Shown: piece by piece, positions 29,560 to 38,440 of the stretch
Numbering within the stretch: the stretch's first letter is position 1
Layout of the letters: the number at the start of each line of letters is the position of its first letter
Assembly (NCBI RefSeq): GCF_026153455.1
Contig: NZ_CP110629.1
Coordinates: 1,922,001-1,986,000, forward strand
Reading direction: 5' to 3'
From: Marinimicrobium sp. C6131
GTDB taxonomy: Bacteria; Pseudomonadota; Gammaproteobacteria; Pseudomonadales; Cellvibrionaceae
Length of the DNA stretch: 64,000 nucleotides
Notes under the pieces: model-generated
The model's input: the letters and a program-made list of their open reading frames with translations, nothing else
What the model was told of the DNA's origin: nothing
The model's database searches: none
Translations under genes and position numbers: made by a program

Positions 29560-30792
29560 TTACTCCTTGTCTTTCGACAGGGGGACATCCATACCACCGC
29601 TGACCTTGGCTCCGGGCCCGGAGGCACTGGGATTGACGTCGATATCGAAGATGTCGGTAGGCAACCACAGGGTGGCACAGGCGTTGGGGATGTCCACCAC
29701 ACCGCTGATGTGCCCCTGTACCGGCGCGCAGCCCAGAATGGCGTAGGCCTGGGCTTTGGTGTAGCCAAACTTGGTCAGGTATTCGATGGCATTCAGACAG
29801 GCCTGACGATAGGCAACGTGCACATCCAGGTAATGCTGTTTGCCATATTCATCCACCGAAATGCCTTCAAAAATCAGGTAGTCATCGTACTTGGGCGTAA
29901 TCGGGCTGGGTTTGAAGATCGGATTCTTGATGCCGTACTTGGCCATGCCGTCTTTCACCAGATTGACCCGCAGGTGAATCCAGCCGGCCATTTCAATGGC
30001 CCCACAGAAGGTGATTTCGCCATCGCCCTGACTGAAGTGCAGGTCGCCCACGGACAGCCCCCCTTCTTTGACGTACACCGGAAAATAGATTTTCGAGCCG
30101 CGCGACAGGTCCTTGATGTCGCAGTTGCCGCCGTGTTCTCTGGGCGGGACGGTGCGCGCGGCTTCGGCACCGGCGGTCTTGGCCGCGTCTTTGTCCATAC
30201 GTCCCATATGCGCGGTATCGGCATAGGGCAGCGCCGCCAACGGAGGCACCCGCTCCGGGTCGGTGTCCACCAGACCCTGCTCTCGGGTGTTCCACTCTTT
30301 CAGCATTTCCTTGGAGGGCAAACAGCCGATGAGGCCGGGGTGAATCAGACCGGCAAACTCCACACCGGGAATATGCCGGGACCTGGTGAACATGCCCTTG
30401 AAATCCCAGATGGATTTCTGCGCTTCCGGGAAGTGCTCGGTCAGAAAGCCGCCGCCATTCTGTTTGGAGAAAAAGCCGTTAAAACCCCACTGACTCTCTT
30501 CGAAGGTACCGATATCCAGGATGTCCACTTCGAGAAGATCGCCGGGCTCTGCACCTTCAACCCCGATCGGACCGGACAGAAAGTGCACCTGGGTCAGATC
30601 CACATCGCGCACATCATCGGCGCTGTCGTTATTGGCGATCTGACCGCCGGTCCAGTCGTAGCACTCGACGATAAAGTCGTCCCCGGGTTTGACCGTGGCC
30701 ACCATGGGAATGTCCGGGTGCCAGCGATTGTGTACCTTGTCATTCTCGTAGGGGGTCTGGTTCAGATCGATTTTGATGATGGTTTCAGTCAT
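29560..30792 (-). CDS. fmdA: Formamidase
   Basis: 410 aa, the size of Methylophilus FmdA. It belongs to the acetamidase/formamidase (FmdA_AmdA) family, unrelated to nitrilase-type AmiE, and hydrolyses formamide and small amides to ammonia. Characteristic segments: NDKVHNRWHPDIPMVATVKPGD, HFLSGPIGVEGAEPGDLLEVDI, the HGGNCDIKDLSRGSKIYFPV motif with metal-type His/Asp, and VGDLHFSQGDGEITFCGAIEMAG. Cytoplasmic; no signal peptide. It lies between amiB and fmdB, in the ABC-transporter transcription direction. Confidence 0.94.
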   Translation of the reverse strand: MTETIIKIDLNQTPYENDKVHNRWHPDIPMVATVKPGDDFIVECYDWTGGQIANNDSADDVRDVDLTQVHFLSGPIGVEGAEPGDLLEVDILDIGTFEESQWGFNGFFSKQNGGGFLTEHFPEAQKSIWDFKGMFTRSRHIPGVEFAGLIHPGLIGCLPSKEMLKEWNTREQGLVDTDPERVPPLAALPYADTAHMGRMDKDAAKTAGAEAARTVPPREHGGNCDIKDLSRGSKIYFPVYVKEGGLSVGDLHFSQGDGEITFCGAIEMAGWIHLRVNLVKDGMAKYGIKNPIFKPSPITPKYDDYLIFEGISVDEYGKQHYLDVHVAYRQACLNAIEYLTKFGYTKAQAYAILGCAPVQGHISGVVDIPNACATLWLPTDIFDIDVNPSASGPGAKVSGGMDVPLSKDKE

Positions 30793-30933
30793 GGCTTGGC
30801 TCCTGACAGGGAATGAGGCGTTGGCAATTCAAGCCGCGATGAATGCATCGCTGGCCCGTGTCCGCTCATTATCAAAGGCGCCGAGTGCGCGGCCTATACG
30901 ACAATTGGCCCCACGTCTGCGTCATTTGACGTA

Positions 30934-32091
30934 TCAGGTTCCACTGGGCCAGACCTGGCGACACACCACTTGCCCATGCTGCCAATCACAGTACATATGG
31001 CGCAGGTTCTGCTTCGACCTGGAGATTGTTTCCTGACCGGACTCACCTGGGCAATGGTCCGGGCGTTCCAATAAAAACTGCGCGACAGGCACCTCCACTT
31101 GCCGGCGAAACTGCCGCTTCAGGGCCCGGGCCCCGAACCGGGCATCGAACCCCTCGCGCTCCACCCGACTCATCAATGTCCGGGACACTTGCAGTTGCCA
31201 ACCTTTGGACTGCAGACGTCGGTTGAACCGGGTCAACAGTTCCGCCACCACCCCCGGTCGTGCTTCCGGAGGAAGCGGATAGTAGACCAACACGTTATCA
31301 ATGCGATTGAGAAACTCCGGGTCCAGCCCGCGATCCAGGGCGCGCTCAACCCGCTGACGCAGTGCGGCTTGCTGCGCGGGCTCCGAACGGGGCCAGAAAC
31401 GACGCCAGCCGCTCTGCCAACGATTCAGGTGGCGTGCCAGATCGGCGGCGCCCAGGTTGCTGGTCATGAAGATCAGGCTGTTGCGAAAATCCAACTGCTT
31501 TTGCCCGGAGGTCAGGCGCAACCGGCCCGTATCCAGCACGCCCAACAGACTGCGCAGCACCTCCGGGCCCGCTTTCTCCAACTCATCAAACAGCACCACA
31601 CCGGGGCGGCTGAAGCTACCGCGCATGGCCTCTTCATCGATCAGGCTGTGGCCCTCTTTGCTACCAACATAGCCCGGGGGCGCACCGGTGATGGCGGCGG
31701 CGTAGTGGTCCTGGGCCAGCGTGTTCATATCCACCCGGCAGAATGCGTCGGCCTTACCGTGCAACGCTTCGGCCAGCGCCCGGACCGTTTCGGTCTTACC
31801 GACCCCGGTGGGGCCGGCTGACAGGAATACCGCAAGCGGTCGGTCCGGCTCGCCGATATCGGCTTTGACCCGAACCAGCTCCCGGCTGATTACCGTCAGC
31901 GCCTCGGGTTGGCCACGAATCCGCCCCCGCAGGATGGCGGACACGGTGTCCGGATCGAACACAAAACGCGAGGGGCCCAACCGGGACTCCGCTGACGGTG
32001 GGGCCGATCGGGGTGAGCCGGTCGGGGACGACACCGGCGTCAGCGCTTCGTGCAACGCCTGATCTTCCAGTCGTTCATTGATGAATGGCAT
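30934..32091 (-). CDS. amiB: AmiB-like single-domain AAA+ ATPase of the amidase operon
   Basis: 385 aa. One Clp/Hsp100 type-2 AAA+ module: Walker A GPTGVGKT (93-100), pore-loop-like GAPPGYVG (137-144), Walker B VVLFDE with Asp169/Glu170, sensor-1 region FMTSNLG, and sensor-2 FGARALKR near the end. The N-terminal 45 residues are proline/serine-rich and have no N-domain. The P. aeruginosa ami operon has the same gene (amiB) directly after amiE, where it was proposed to work with AmiS in amide uptake. Here it is 9 bases after amiE. The actual job is unknown; a chaperone/unfoldase for amidase is possible. Confidence 0.8.
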   Translation of the reverse strand: MPFINERLEDQALHEALTPVSSPTGSPRSAPPSAESRLGPSRFVFDPDTVSAILRGRIRGQPEALTVISRELVRVKADIGEPDRPLAVFLSAGPTGVGKTETVRALAEALHGKADAFCRVDMNTLAQDHYAAAITGAPPGYVGSKEGHSLIDEEAMRGSFSRPGVVLFDELEKAGPEVLRSLLGVLDTGRLRLTSGQKQLDFRNSLIFMTSNLGAADLARHLNRWQSGWRRFWPRSEPAQQAALRQRVERALDRGLDPEFLNRIDNVLVYYPLPPEARPGVVAELLTRFNRRLQSKGWQLQVSRTLMSRVEREGFDARFGARALKRQFRRQVEVPVAQFLLERPDHCPGESGQETISRSKQNLRHMYCDWQHGQVVCRQVWPSGT

Positions 32092-32100
32092 GGAGCGGCC

Positions 32101-33144
32101 TTACCCAACGGTCTTTTCACGACCACCGTGAGGCAGTTCACCCACCGGACACTCGGCGACACCAATGGTGGAACGGGTCATGGCCTCTACGTCATCCCGG
32201 GCTTTCTCCGCATCCATCACCCAGGTGCGATAGAAGTCAAACGGGCACTCGGCCACCCCACGATCACCGTCTCCGGAATTATAGATACCGGAGTAACCCC
32301 GATGCAGTAATTTGAACAGATGGTTCTGGGACTGGTCGTTGGCGCGGGCATCGCGAATCTGGCTGACTGAGAGCTGGGCGTACTGCACGCCCATATCTTC
32401 TTCACCACACTCGCCCAGGGTCCGACCATCGAAACCGATCAGAGAGGAATGACCGAAATAGGAATAAACGCCATCGAAGCCCGTGGCATTGGCCACCGCC
32501 ACGTAGCAGTTATTGGCCCAGGCCATGGATTTGGCCATCGTTACCTGCTGGTCTTTCGCCGGATACATATAGCCCTGACAACGGACAATCAACTCGGCAC
32601 CTTTCATGGCGCAATCGCGCCAGATTTCCGGGTAGTTGCCATCGTCACAGATGATCAGACTGATCTTCATGCCCTTGGGGCCTTCCGTGACGTAGGTGCG
32701 ATCGCCGGGGTACCAGCCTTCAATGGGACACCAGGGGATACACTTGCGGTACTTCTGAACAATCTCACCTTCGTTGTTGATCAGCACAAGGGTGTTATAG
32801 GGCGCCTTGTTGGGATGGTCTTCGTGACGCTCACCGGTCAGGGAAAACACCCCCCAGGTATCGGCCTTGCGACAGGCCTCGGAGAAAATTTCCGTCTCCT
32901 CTCCCGGGATGGTCGCGGCGGTGGCCATCATCTCGTCCTGGTCATACATGATGCCCATAGTGCTGTATTCGGGGAAGATCACCAGGTCCATCCCGGGCAA
33001 TCCTTTTTTCATCCCCACCAACATGTCTGCAATGGCCCGGGCATTATCGAGCACCTCGGCCCTGGTGTGCAGGCGCGGCATTTTGTAGTTGACGACGGCC
33101 ACGCCGACGGTATCGTCACTGCTGGAAATATCACCATGTCGCAT
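32101..33144 (-). CDS. amiE: Aliphatic amidase
   Basis: 347 aa. Nearly superimposable on P. aeruginosa AmiE (346 aa), starting MRHGDISSSDDTVGVAVVN. The nitrilase-superfamily triad sits at the known positions: Glu59 in IFPEYS, Lys134 in KYRKCIP and Cys166 in IICDDGN. It hydrolyses acetamide, propionamide and other short amides to acid plus ammonia in the cytoplasm. It is 15 bases after urtE, placing it in the transporter operon. The P. aeruginosa regulators AmiC and AmiR are not seen here. Confidence 0.96.
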   Translation of the reverse strand: MRHGDISSSDDTVGVAVVNYKMPRLHTRAEVLDNARAIADMLVGMKKGLPGMDLVIFPEYSTMGIMYDQDEMMATAATIPGEETEIFSEACRKADTWGVFSLTGERHEDHPNKAPYNTLVLINNEGEIVQKYRKCIPWCPIEGWYPGDRTYVTEGPKGMKISLIICDDGNYPEIWRDCAMKGAELIVRCQGYMYPAKDQQVTMAKSMAWANNCYVAVANATGFDGVYSYFGHSSLIGFDGRTLGECGEEDMGVQYAQLSVSQIRDARANDQSQNHLFKLLHRGYSGIYNSGDGDRGVAECPFDFYRTWVMDAEKARDDVEAMTRSTIGVAECPVGELPHGGREKTVG

Positions 33145-33159
33145 AGTAGATTACCTCAC

Positions 33160-33849
33160 TTAAACGGATAGATAGGACGCCACTTTCTCGGCATCGACAC
33201 TGCTTCTGGCTTCCTCGTGCACAATCTTCCCCTTCTCCACCACCAGAATGCGATCGGCCACATCCAGGGCGAAGCTCAGTACCTGCTCGGTCACCACAAT
33301 GGTCAGGCCGCGCTGATCCCGGATTTCTTTCAGAGTTTGGGCGATTTCCTTGATGATGGACGGCTGGATCCCCTCGGTAGGCTCATCCAACAAAAGCACT
33401 TTGGGGTTGCTCGCCAGCGCGCGAGCGATAGCCAGTTGTTGCTGCTGTCCACCGGACAGGTTGCCGCCCCGGCGATTGCGCATTTCCAGCAGCACGGGAA
33501 ACATATCGTAAAGATCCCTGGGAACGTTCCGGCGTCCGGTAGACGTCAGCCCGGTTTCTATATTTTCCCGAACCGTCATGCTGGAAAAGATCATCCGCCC
33601 TTGTGGTACATAAGCGAGACCCTGACTGACTCGTTGATGGCTTTTCATACCGGATATTTTTTTGCCATCCAGAGTCGCTGTCCCACCCGATTCCGGGATG
33701 ACCCCCATCAGCGCTTTCATCAGGGTACTTTTCCCCATGCCGTTGCGCCCCATTACGGCGACGATTTCGTTGGGCTGCACGGTAAAATCCAGGCCATGCA
33801 CGATTTCGCTCTGGCCATAACTGACCCGATAGTCGGATACATTCAACAT
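33160..33849 (-). CDS. urtE: ABC transporter ATP-binding protein, UrtE-like
   Basis: 229 aa, LivF/UrtE type. Walker A GRNGMGKST (about 34-42), signature LSGGQQQQLAIARAL, Walker B VLLLDEPTEGIQP. One of the two ATPases of a urea/short-chain-amide importer (the FmdF/UrtE role). It is 13 bases after urtD. Urt and Fmd systems are related, so substrate cannot be settled from this subunit alone; amidase neighbours favour amides plus urea. Confidence 0.9.
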   Translation of the reverse strand: MLNVSDYRVSYGQSEIVHGLDFTVQPNEIVAVMGRNGMGKSTLMKALMGVIPESGGTATLDGKKISGMKSHQRVSQGLAYVPQGRMIFSSMTVRENIETGLTSTGRRNVPRDLYDMFPVLLEMRNRRGGNLSGGQQQQLAIARALASNPKVLLLDEPTEGIQPSIIKEIAQTLKEIRDQRGLTIVVTEQVLSFALDVADRILVVEKGKIVHEEARSSVDAEKVASYLSV

Positions 33850-33862
33850 GATGAGCCCTCTC

Positions 33863-34612
33863 TCAGTGGCCTAGGTAGACTTCAATTACCTTAGGGTCGT
33901 TTTTGACGTTGTCGATGGCACCTTCGGTCAGGATCTTTCCCTGGTGCAGCACGGTCACCTTGTCGGCGATCTCCGCCACAAACTGCATATCGTGCTCGAT
34001 AACGATGACCGAACGGTTCTCGGATATCCGCCGGAGCAGCTTGGCGGTTTCCTGACGTTCGGTGATCGACATGCCCGCTACGGGTTCATCCAGCATCAGC
34101 AGGTCCGGGTCCTGAATCAGCAACATGCCAATTTCCAGCCACTGCTTCTGACCGTGGCTCAGCAGCCCCGCAGGTTGATGTAGCTGGTCCTTCAGGAGGA
34201 TCATCTCGGCCACTTCTTCACACTTTCGGACAACAGTCTCGTCCCGTTTGAAGAAGAGCGAACCAAACACGTTCCGCCCTTTCGGGTAGGAAATTTCCAG
34301 GTTCTCGAAAATGGTCAGATCGGTGTACACCGAGGGCGTCTGGAACTTACGCCCTACCCCGGACTTCACGATGTCGGACTCGGTCATCCGGGTGAGTTCC
34401 CGATTGCGAAACCGGATGGATCCTTGAGTAGAACGGGTGCGCCCACAAATCAGGTCCAGTACCGTGGTCTTCCCGGCGCCATTGGGGCCAATGATCACCC
34501 GAATCTCGCCCTCATCGACATACAATGTCAGGTCATCAACGGCTTTGAACCCATCGAACGAAACGGTGAGGTTTTCCACCGCCAGGACAAAGTCAGTATT
34601 ACTGGCGCTCAT
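33863..34612 (-). CDS. urtD: ABC transporter ATP-binding protein, UrtD-like
   Basis: 249 aa, LivG/UrtD type. Walker A GPNGAGKTT, Walker B DLLMLDEPVAGM; the signature loop is LLSHGQKQWLEIGM, the divergent form typical of UrtD rather than LSGGQ. ATG 34612 is used because GGGAG lies seven bases upstream; the TTG at 34645 would lengthen the overlap with urtC. The 14-base overlap with urtC indicates coupled translation. Confidence 0.9.
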   Translation of the reverse strand: MSASNTDFVLAVENLTVSFDGFKAVDDLTLYVDEGEIRVIIGPNGAGKTTVLDLICGRTRSTQGSIRFRNRELTRMTESDIVKSGVGRKFQTPSVYTDLTIFENLEISYPKGRNVFGSLFFKRDETVVRKCEEVAEMILLKDQLHQPAGLLSHGQKQWLEIGMLLIQDPDLLMLDEPVAGMSITERQETAKLLRRISENRSVIVIEHDMQFVAEIADKVTVLHQGKILTEGAIDNVKNDPKVIEVYLGH

Positions 34613-35756
34613 GGGCAACTCCCTGGACAATACGATTGGAATCAACGCGGGTCAGCTGGTCCACCCAGCGATCCAGCGCCTTGGCCACACGGCCTCTGGC
34701 ATACTGGTCGTACAGCCCGGCGAGGCCATTGGGAAAGGCCAGCACGACGCCAATGAAAAGTGCACCCATGGCAAACAGCCACAACTCGGGGAAGCTTTCC
34801 GAGAAAATGGACCTTGCCCAGCTCACCAGCAAGGCACCGTAGATGGCACCAAACAGCGACAGGCGCCCACCCACGGCACAGAAAATCACCATTTCAATAG
34901 AGGGTACAATGCCAATGAAACTCGGTGACATAAAACCCACCTGCAGAGTGAACATGGCCCCGCCGATTGCCGCAAAGGCAGCACCAACACAGAAAACAAA
35001 GACTTTAAAGTTGGCCACATCGTACCCTGAAAAGCGGATTCGGTCCTCGGCGCCACGCATCGCGATCAGTATCCGCCCGAACTTGCTCATGCGAATAAAC
35101 TGCGCGAACACCAAACAGGCGAGAAGCAAGGCAACACAGATGAAATAGAACACATACTTGGCAAAGTCAGACCGAATATTCCACCCCAACAACGTTCTCA
35201 AATCGGTAATACCGTTCACCCCACCGGTATAACCCTGCTGACCAATAATCAGGATGGTCAGAATCAGGGCGATCGACTGAGTAATGATGGCGAAGTAGAC
35301 CCCACTCACCCGCCGCTTGAACATGGCCACACCAATCAGGTAAGCAAACACCGTAGGGACAACCAACACCGCCAGCAAGGTAAAGCTGAAGCTGTAGAAG
35401 GGTTCCCAGAACCAGGGCAGCTCGGTGATCTGGTTCCAGTCCATGAAGTCCGGAATGCCCGGGGTGGACTGAATGGCGGTGCTTTCCGGATCGGACGCTT
35501 CCAGCTTGAGAAACATGGCCATCATATAGCCACCGATGCCGAAGAATACGCCCTGCCCCAGACTGAGAACGCCGCCATAACCCCAGCAGAGTACCAACCC
35601 CAACGCGACAAAGGCGTAGGTCAGATATTTGCCGATCAGGTTGAGGCGAAAAATATCCAGCGCCAGAGGGAACACCACAATCAGCAGCAGCGCCAGCACC
35701 GCAAAGCTGAGCAGATCGTGACGGCTGAACAATGATCGTAATCCGGTCGTGGTCAT
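34599..35756 (-). CDS. urtC: ABC transporter permease, UrtC-like
   Basis: 385 aa, LivM/UrtC-type permease with about nine membrane helices. Typical segments: LVLCWGYGGVLSLGQGVFFGIGGYMMAMFLK and RRVSGVYFAIITQSIALILTILI near the middle. The C-terminal 35 residues are hydrophilic and cytoplasmic. It pairs with UrtB to form the channel. It starts 12 bases after urtB and overlaps urtD. Confidence 0.9.
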   Translation of the reverse strand: MTTTGLRSLFSRHDLLSFAVLALLLIVVFPLALDIFRLNLIGKYLTYAFVALGLVLCWGYGGVLSLGQGVFFGIGGYMMAMFLKLEASDPESTAIQSTPGIPDFMDWNQITELPWFWEPFYSFSFTLLAVLVVPTVFAYLIGVAMFKRRVSGVYFAIITQSIALILTILIIGQQGYTGGVNGITDLRTLLGWNIRSDFAKYVFYFICVALLLACLVFAQFIRMSKFGRILIAMRGAEDRIRFSGYDVANFKVFVFCVGAAFAAIGGAMFTLQVGFMSPSFIGIVPSIEMVIFCAVGGRLSLFGAIYGALLVSWARSIFSESFPELWLFAMGALFIGVVLAFPNGLAGLYDQYARGRVAKALDRWVDQLTRVDSNRIVQGVAHERQ

Positions 35757-35768
35757 CGTACCGTCCTC

Positions 35769-36695
35769 CTATCGACGAACTTTAAGGGAAAACAGGCCCT
35801 GAGGACGTACCATCAGAATGCCCACCACAAACAACAACGTCAGCACTTTGGCCATGGAACCGCTGAGGAAAAACTCCATGGTTGATTGCGCCTGGGAAAT
35901 CGTAAACGCCGAAGCAACGGTACCGAGCAGGCTGGCCGCGCCACCAAACACAACGACGAGGAAGGTATCCACGATATAGAGTTGGCCCGAAGTGGGGCCG
36001 GTCGAGCCAATCATGGTGAAGGCGCTACCGGCGATACCGGCAATGCCGCAACCCAGGGCGAACGTCATGCGATCCACCTTCTGGGTATTGATGCCCACAG
36101 CACCCGCCATGGAACGGTTCTGGACCACCGCACGCACCTGTATGCCCCAACGGGAGCGGTACATGAGCGCTGCCACCACCAGGGTAATTCCCAACGACAG
36201 ACACATGACGAACAGGCCATTGATGGGAATTTCCACCAGATCGGTTACGGGATAGGAGCCCATCATCCAGTCCGGCATACTGACCCCCACCTCGCGCGCG
36301 CCAAAAATCGAACGGTAGCTTTGCTGGAGAATCAGGCTCAAGCCCCAGGTCGCAAGCAAAGTATCCAGAGGTCGGTGATACAGATGGCGGATCATCAACC
36401 ACTCCACCAACATACCCAGCAGCGCGGCGGCGAGAAACGCCAATGCCATGGCGACAAAAAAGTAGGAGCCGTACCAGTCGGGAAGCCACTGTGAAAACAG
36501 ATTGGAGGTCAGGTAGGTGATATAAGCGCCGAGGATCATGAACTCCCCATGCGCCATATTGATTACACCCATCTGACCAAAGATGATGGCCAGTCCCAGC
36601 GCCATCAATACGAACACAGAGAAGAGTGTCAGGCCCGCAAAACCCTGCATGGCGAATATCGACATCAACTCCGCTGAGGAATAATCAGAAAACAT
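35769..36695 (-). CDS. urtB: ABC transporter permease, UrtB-like
   Basis: 308 aa, LivH/UrtB-type permease with about eight helices. Motifs: FGQMGVINMAHGEFMILGAYITY near the N-terminus and DTFLVVVFGGAASLLGTVASAF in the last third. It lacks the long extra-cytoplasmic N-terminal domain found in many urea UrtB proteins, so it is a compact form like the amide/FmdE permeases. That difference supports amide use, by inference only. Confidence 0.88.
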   Translation of the reverse strand: MFSDYSSAELMSIFAMQGFAGLTLFSVFVLMALGLAIIFGQMGVINMAHGEFMILGAYITYLTSNLFSQWLPDWYGSYFFVAMALAFLAAALLGMLVEWLMIRHLYHRPLDTLLATWGLSLILQQSYRSIFGAREVGVSMPDWMMGSYPVTDLVEIPINGLFVMCLSLGITLVVAALMYRSRWGIQVRAVVQNRSMAGAVGINTQKVDRMTFALGCGIAGIAGSAFTMIGSTGPTSGQLYIVDTFLVVVFGGAASLLGTVASAFTISQAQSTMEFFLSGSMAKVLTLLFVVGILMVRPQGLFSLKVRR

Positions 36696-36753
36696 GGGAA
36701 GGTGCCTCCAAATGCGCTTTAACCAACCGGGGTGGTCTTTCTTCTACCGGGGT

Positions 36754-36776
36754 AACCCCGCCCAGAGGGCGGGGTT
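36754..36776 (-). repeat. Hairpin between urtA and urtB
   Basis: A perfect 10-bp stem, AACCCCGCCC/GGGCGGGGTT, with a 3-base loop lies in the 104-base gap after urtA. No T-tract follows on the minus strand. In binding-protein operons such hairpins commonly stabilise the first gene's mRNA or give partial termination, raising binding-protein output; that is inference here. Confidence 0.6.
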
Positions 36777-36799
36777 GATTTACTGAGGGAACGTGGCGC

Positions 36800-38044
36800 T
36801 TACTGGTAACCTTCCGGGAACGGATCCGGCTCAATCAGCTCTTCGGTTTCAAATACCACTTCATACTGGCCATTTTTCTGTGCGCGACCGATACGGGTCC
36901 TGGACCAGAGATGATGGTTCGGGTGAATTTTCACGTAGCCTTCCGGAGCTGTGGTCAGTTCAATGCCCGGAGACGCCTCGCGCACCTTATCGACATCGAA
37001 CGAGCCGGCTTTTTCGACAGCGGCTTTCCACAACCAGGGCCCCAGGTAAGCCGCCTGGGTCACATCGCCGATCACAATGTCGTCGCCCCAGCGCTCTTTG
37101 AAAGCCTTCACAAACGCTTCATTGTTGCCGTTCGTCAGGCTTTGGAAGTACTTCATTGACGCGTAGGCACCGTCGATATTTTCGCCACCGATACCGAGAA
37201 TCTCGTCTTCCGTCACTGAAATGGTCAGTACCAGGGGCGATTCCTCGGTCAGATCGATACCGGCGGCCTCAAGCTGCTTGTAAAAAGCGACATTGGAGCC
37301 TCCCACCACGGACGCAAAGATTACATCCGGCTTACGCAGTTTGATTTTATTGATCACCGAGTTGAACTGGGTGTGACCAAGCGGGTAGTACTCCTCACCC
37401 ACCACTTTCAGACCCAACTTATCAATGTGCTTACGGGCAATCTTGTTGGACGTTCTCGGCCAGATGTAATCCGAGCCAAGCAGGTAGAACGTCTTGGCGT
37501 CCTTGGCGTCCACCACCCAGTCAATACCCGCCAGGATCTGCTGGGTCGCTTCCTGACCGGTGTAGATCACGTTGGGGGACTGCTCCAGACCTTCGTAAAA
37601 AGTCGGGTAGTAAAGCATGCCGTTGTATTGCTCAAACACCGGCAATACCGCTTTGCGCGATGCCGAAGTCCAGCAACCAAATACCGCCGCGACATTGTCC
37701 TGACGTAACAGCTTGCGGGATTTTTCCGCAAAGGTTGGCCAGTCGCTGGCGCCGTCTTCCTGGATGTATTCGATCTGCCGACCGAGCACCCCGCCGGAGG
37801 CGTTGATCTGCTCGATGGCGAGCTTCTCAGCCTGAACCGAGCCGGTTTCACTGATGGCCATGGTCCCGGTCACCGAATGGAGAATGCCCACTTTCACGGT
37901 GTCATCGGTGACCGCCAGGCCCGTGGTGTTCACCTCCTGGGCGACACCAAACGCACTCATGGCGAGGCCCGCTGTCAGCCCGGCCAGGCTTTTCAGAAGC
38001 CGGCGCGACGGCCCCGGCGTATGCTTGCGTGAATCAGTAACCAT
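36800..38044 (-). CDS. urtA: Urea/short-chain-amide ABC transporter substrate-binding protein, UrtA/FmdD-like
   Basis: 414 aa. The signal region (about 1-36) includes SRRLLKSLAG, which could be a twin-arginine leader, ending near GVAQE. The mature type-I periplasmic binding domain begins VKVGILHSVTGTMAISE, with YIQEDGASDWPTFAEKSRKLL, VFGCWTSASRKAVLPVFE and FYLLGSDYIWPRTSN, the UrtA/FmdD/AmiC subgroup. GAGG lies before ATG 38044. It is the first gene of the minus-strand operon, divergent from the sensor kinase. Ligand choice between urea and amides is undetermined. Confidence 0.92.
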   Translation of the reverse strand: MVTDSRKHTPGPSRRLLKSLAGLTAGLAMSAFGVAQEVNTTGLAVTDDTVKVGILHSVTGTMAISETGSVQAEKLAIEQINASGGVLGRQIEYIQEDGASDWPTFAEKSRKLLRQDNVAAVFGCWTSASRKAVLPVFEQYNGMLYYPTFYEGLEQSPNVIYTGQEATQQILAGIDWVVDAKDAKTFYLLGSDYIWPRTSNKIARKHIDKLGLKVVGEEYYPLGHTQFNSVINKIKLRKPDVIFASVVGGSNVAFYKQLEAAGIDLTEESPLVLTISVTEDEILGIGGENIDGAYASMKYFQSLTNGNNEAFVKAFKERWGDDIVIGDVTQAAYLGPWLWKAAVEKAGSFDVDKVREASPGIELTTAPEGYVKIHPNHHLWSRTRIGRAQKNGQYEVVFETEELIEPDPFPEGYQ

Positions 38045-38440
38045 GGTCTTTCCTCGTGTGGTGGTTTGAAAACGCGACTGAACATCGGTTGGCCCAATTC
38101 AACTACCCGAATCGGCCGGCCTGTGCCCATGCTCTGCATTTTGCTCGCCCCACCCTTCCGAGCCCATTCGACAAATGCCGCAGAGACCTACGTCAATCAA
38201 CCCATACCAACGTCCCCCCACTTTGCCTTTAATGTTCCGCACGCCACAGATGGCATAAAGATTGATACCTGATTCAAGGAGTGCCGGATTCAGAGCACAG
38301 AGCTCCGGCCTGCTCGTACAAAGTGCACCACCCTGGTTCGCCTGCCCGGGCGCTATGCGTCATACCGGCGCATGGCGACGGCCGACATGGACATCGCCCG
38401 ATCAATGCCTTCACCGGCTGTTATTCAGTAAGCGAATGCC
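38045..38440. promoter_or_regulatory. Divergent control region, urtA operon versus sensor kinase
   Basis: About 400 bases with no gene separate the transporter-amidase operon from its presumed regulators. It must hold both promoters and is the natural target of the LuxR-type response regulator encoded next door. One sigma-54-like element facing urtA is listed separately. No clear dyad operator was found by eye. Confidence 0.55.
38135..38152 (-). promoter_or_regulatory. Weak sigma-54-like promoter candidate for urtA
   Basis: Reading the minus strand, GG and GC doublets are exactly 10 bases apart (GGCGAGCAAAATGCA), the -24/-12 spacing, about 90 bases before the urtA ATG. The rest of the consensus (CACG and TT) is poorly matched. 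It is plausible because nitrogen-scavenging operons often use RpoN. Confidence 0.25.

Noticed and set aside
30793..30933. AmiR-type antitermination leader between amiB and fmdA
   Set aside because: Only a small 6-bp hairpin (30836-30851) without a T-tract is visible, and no AmiR or ANTAR protein is encoded.
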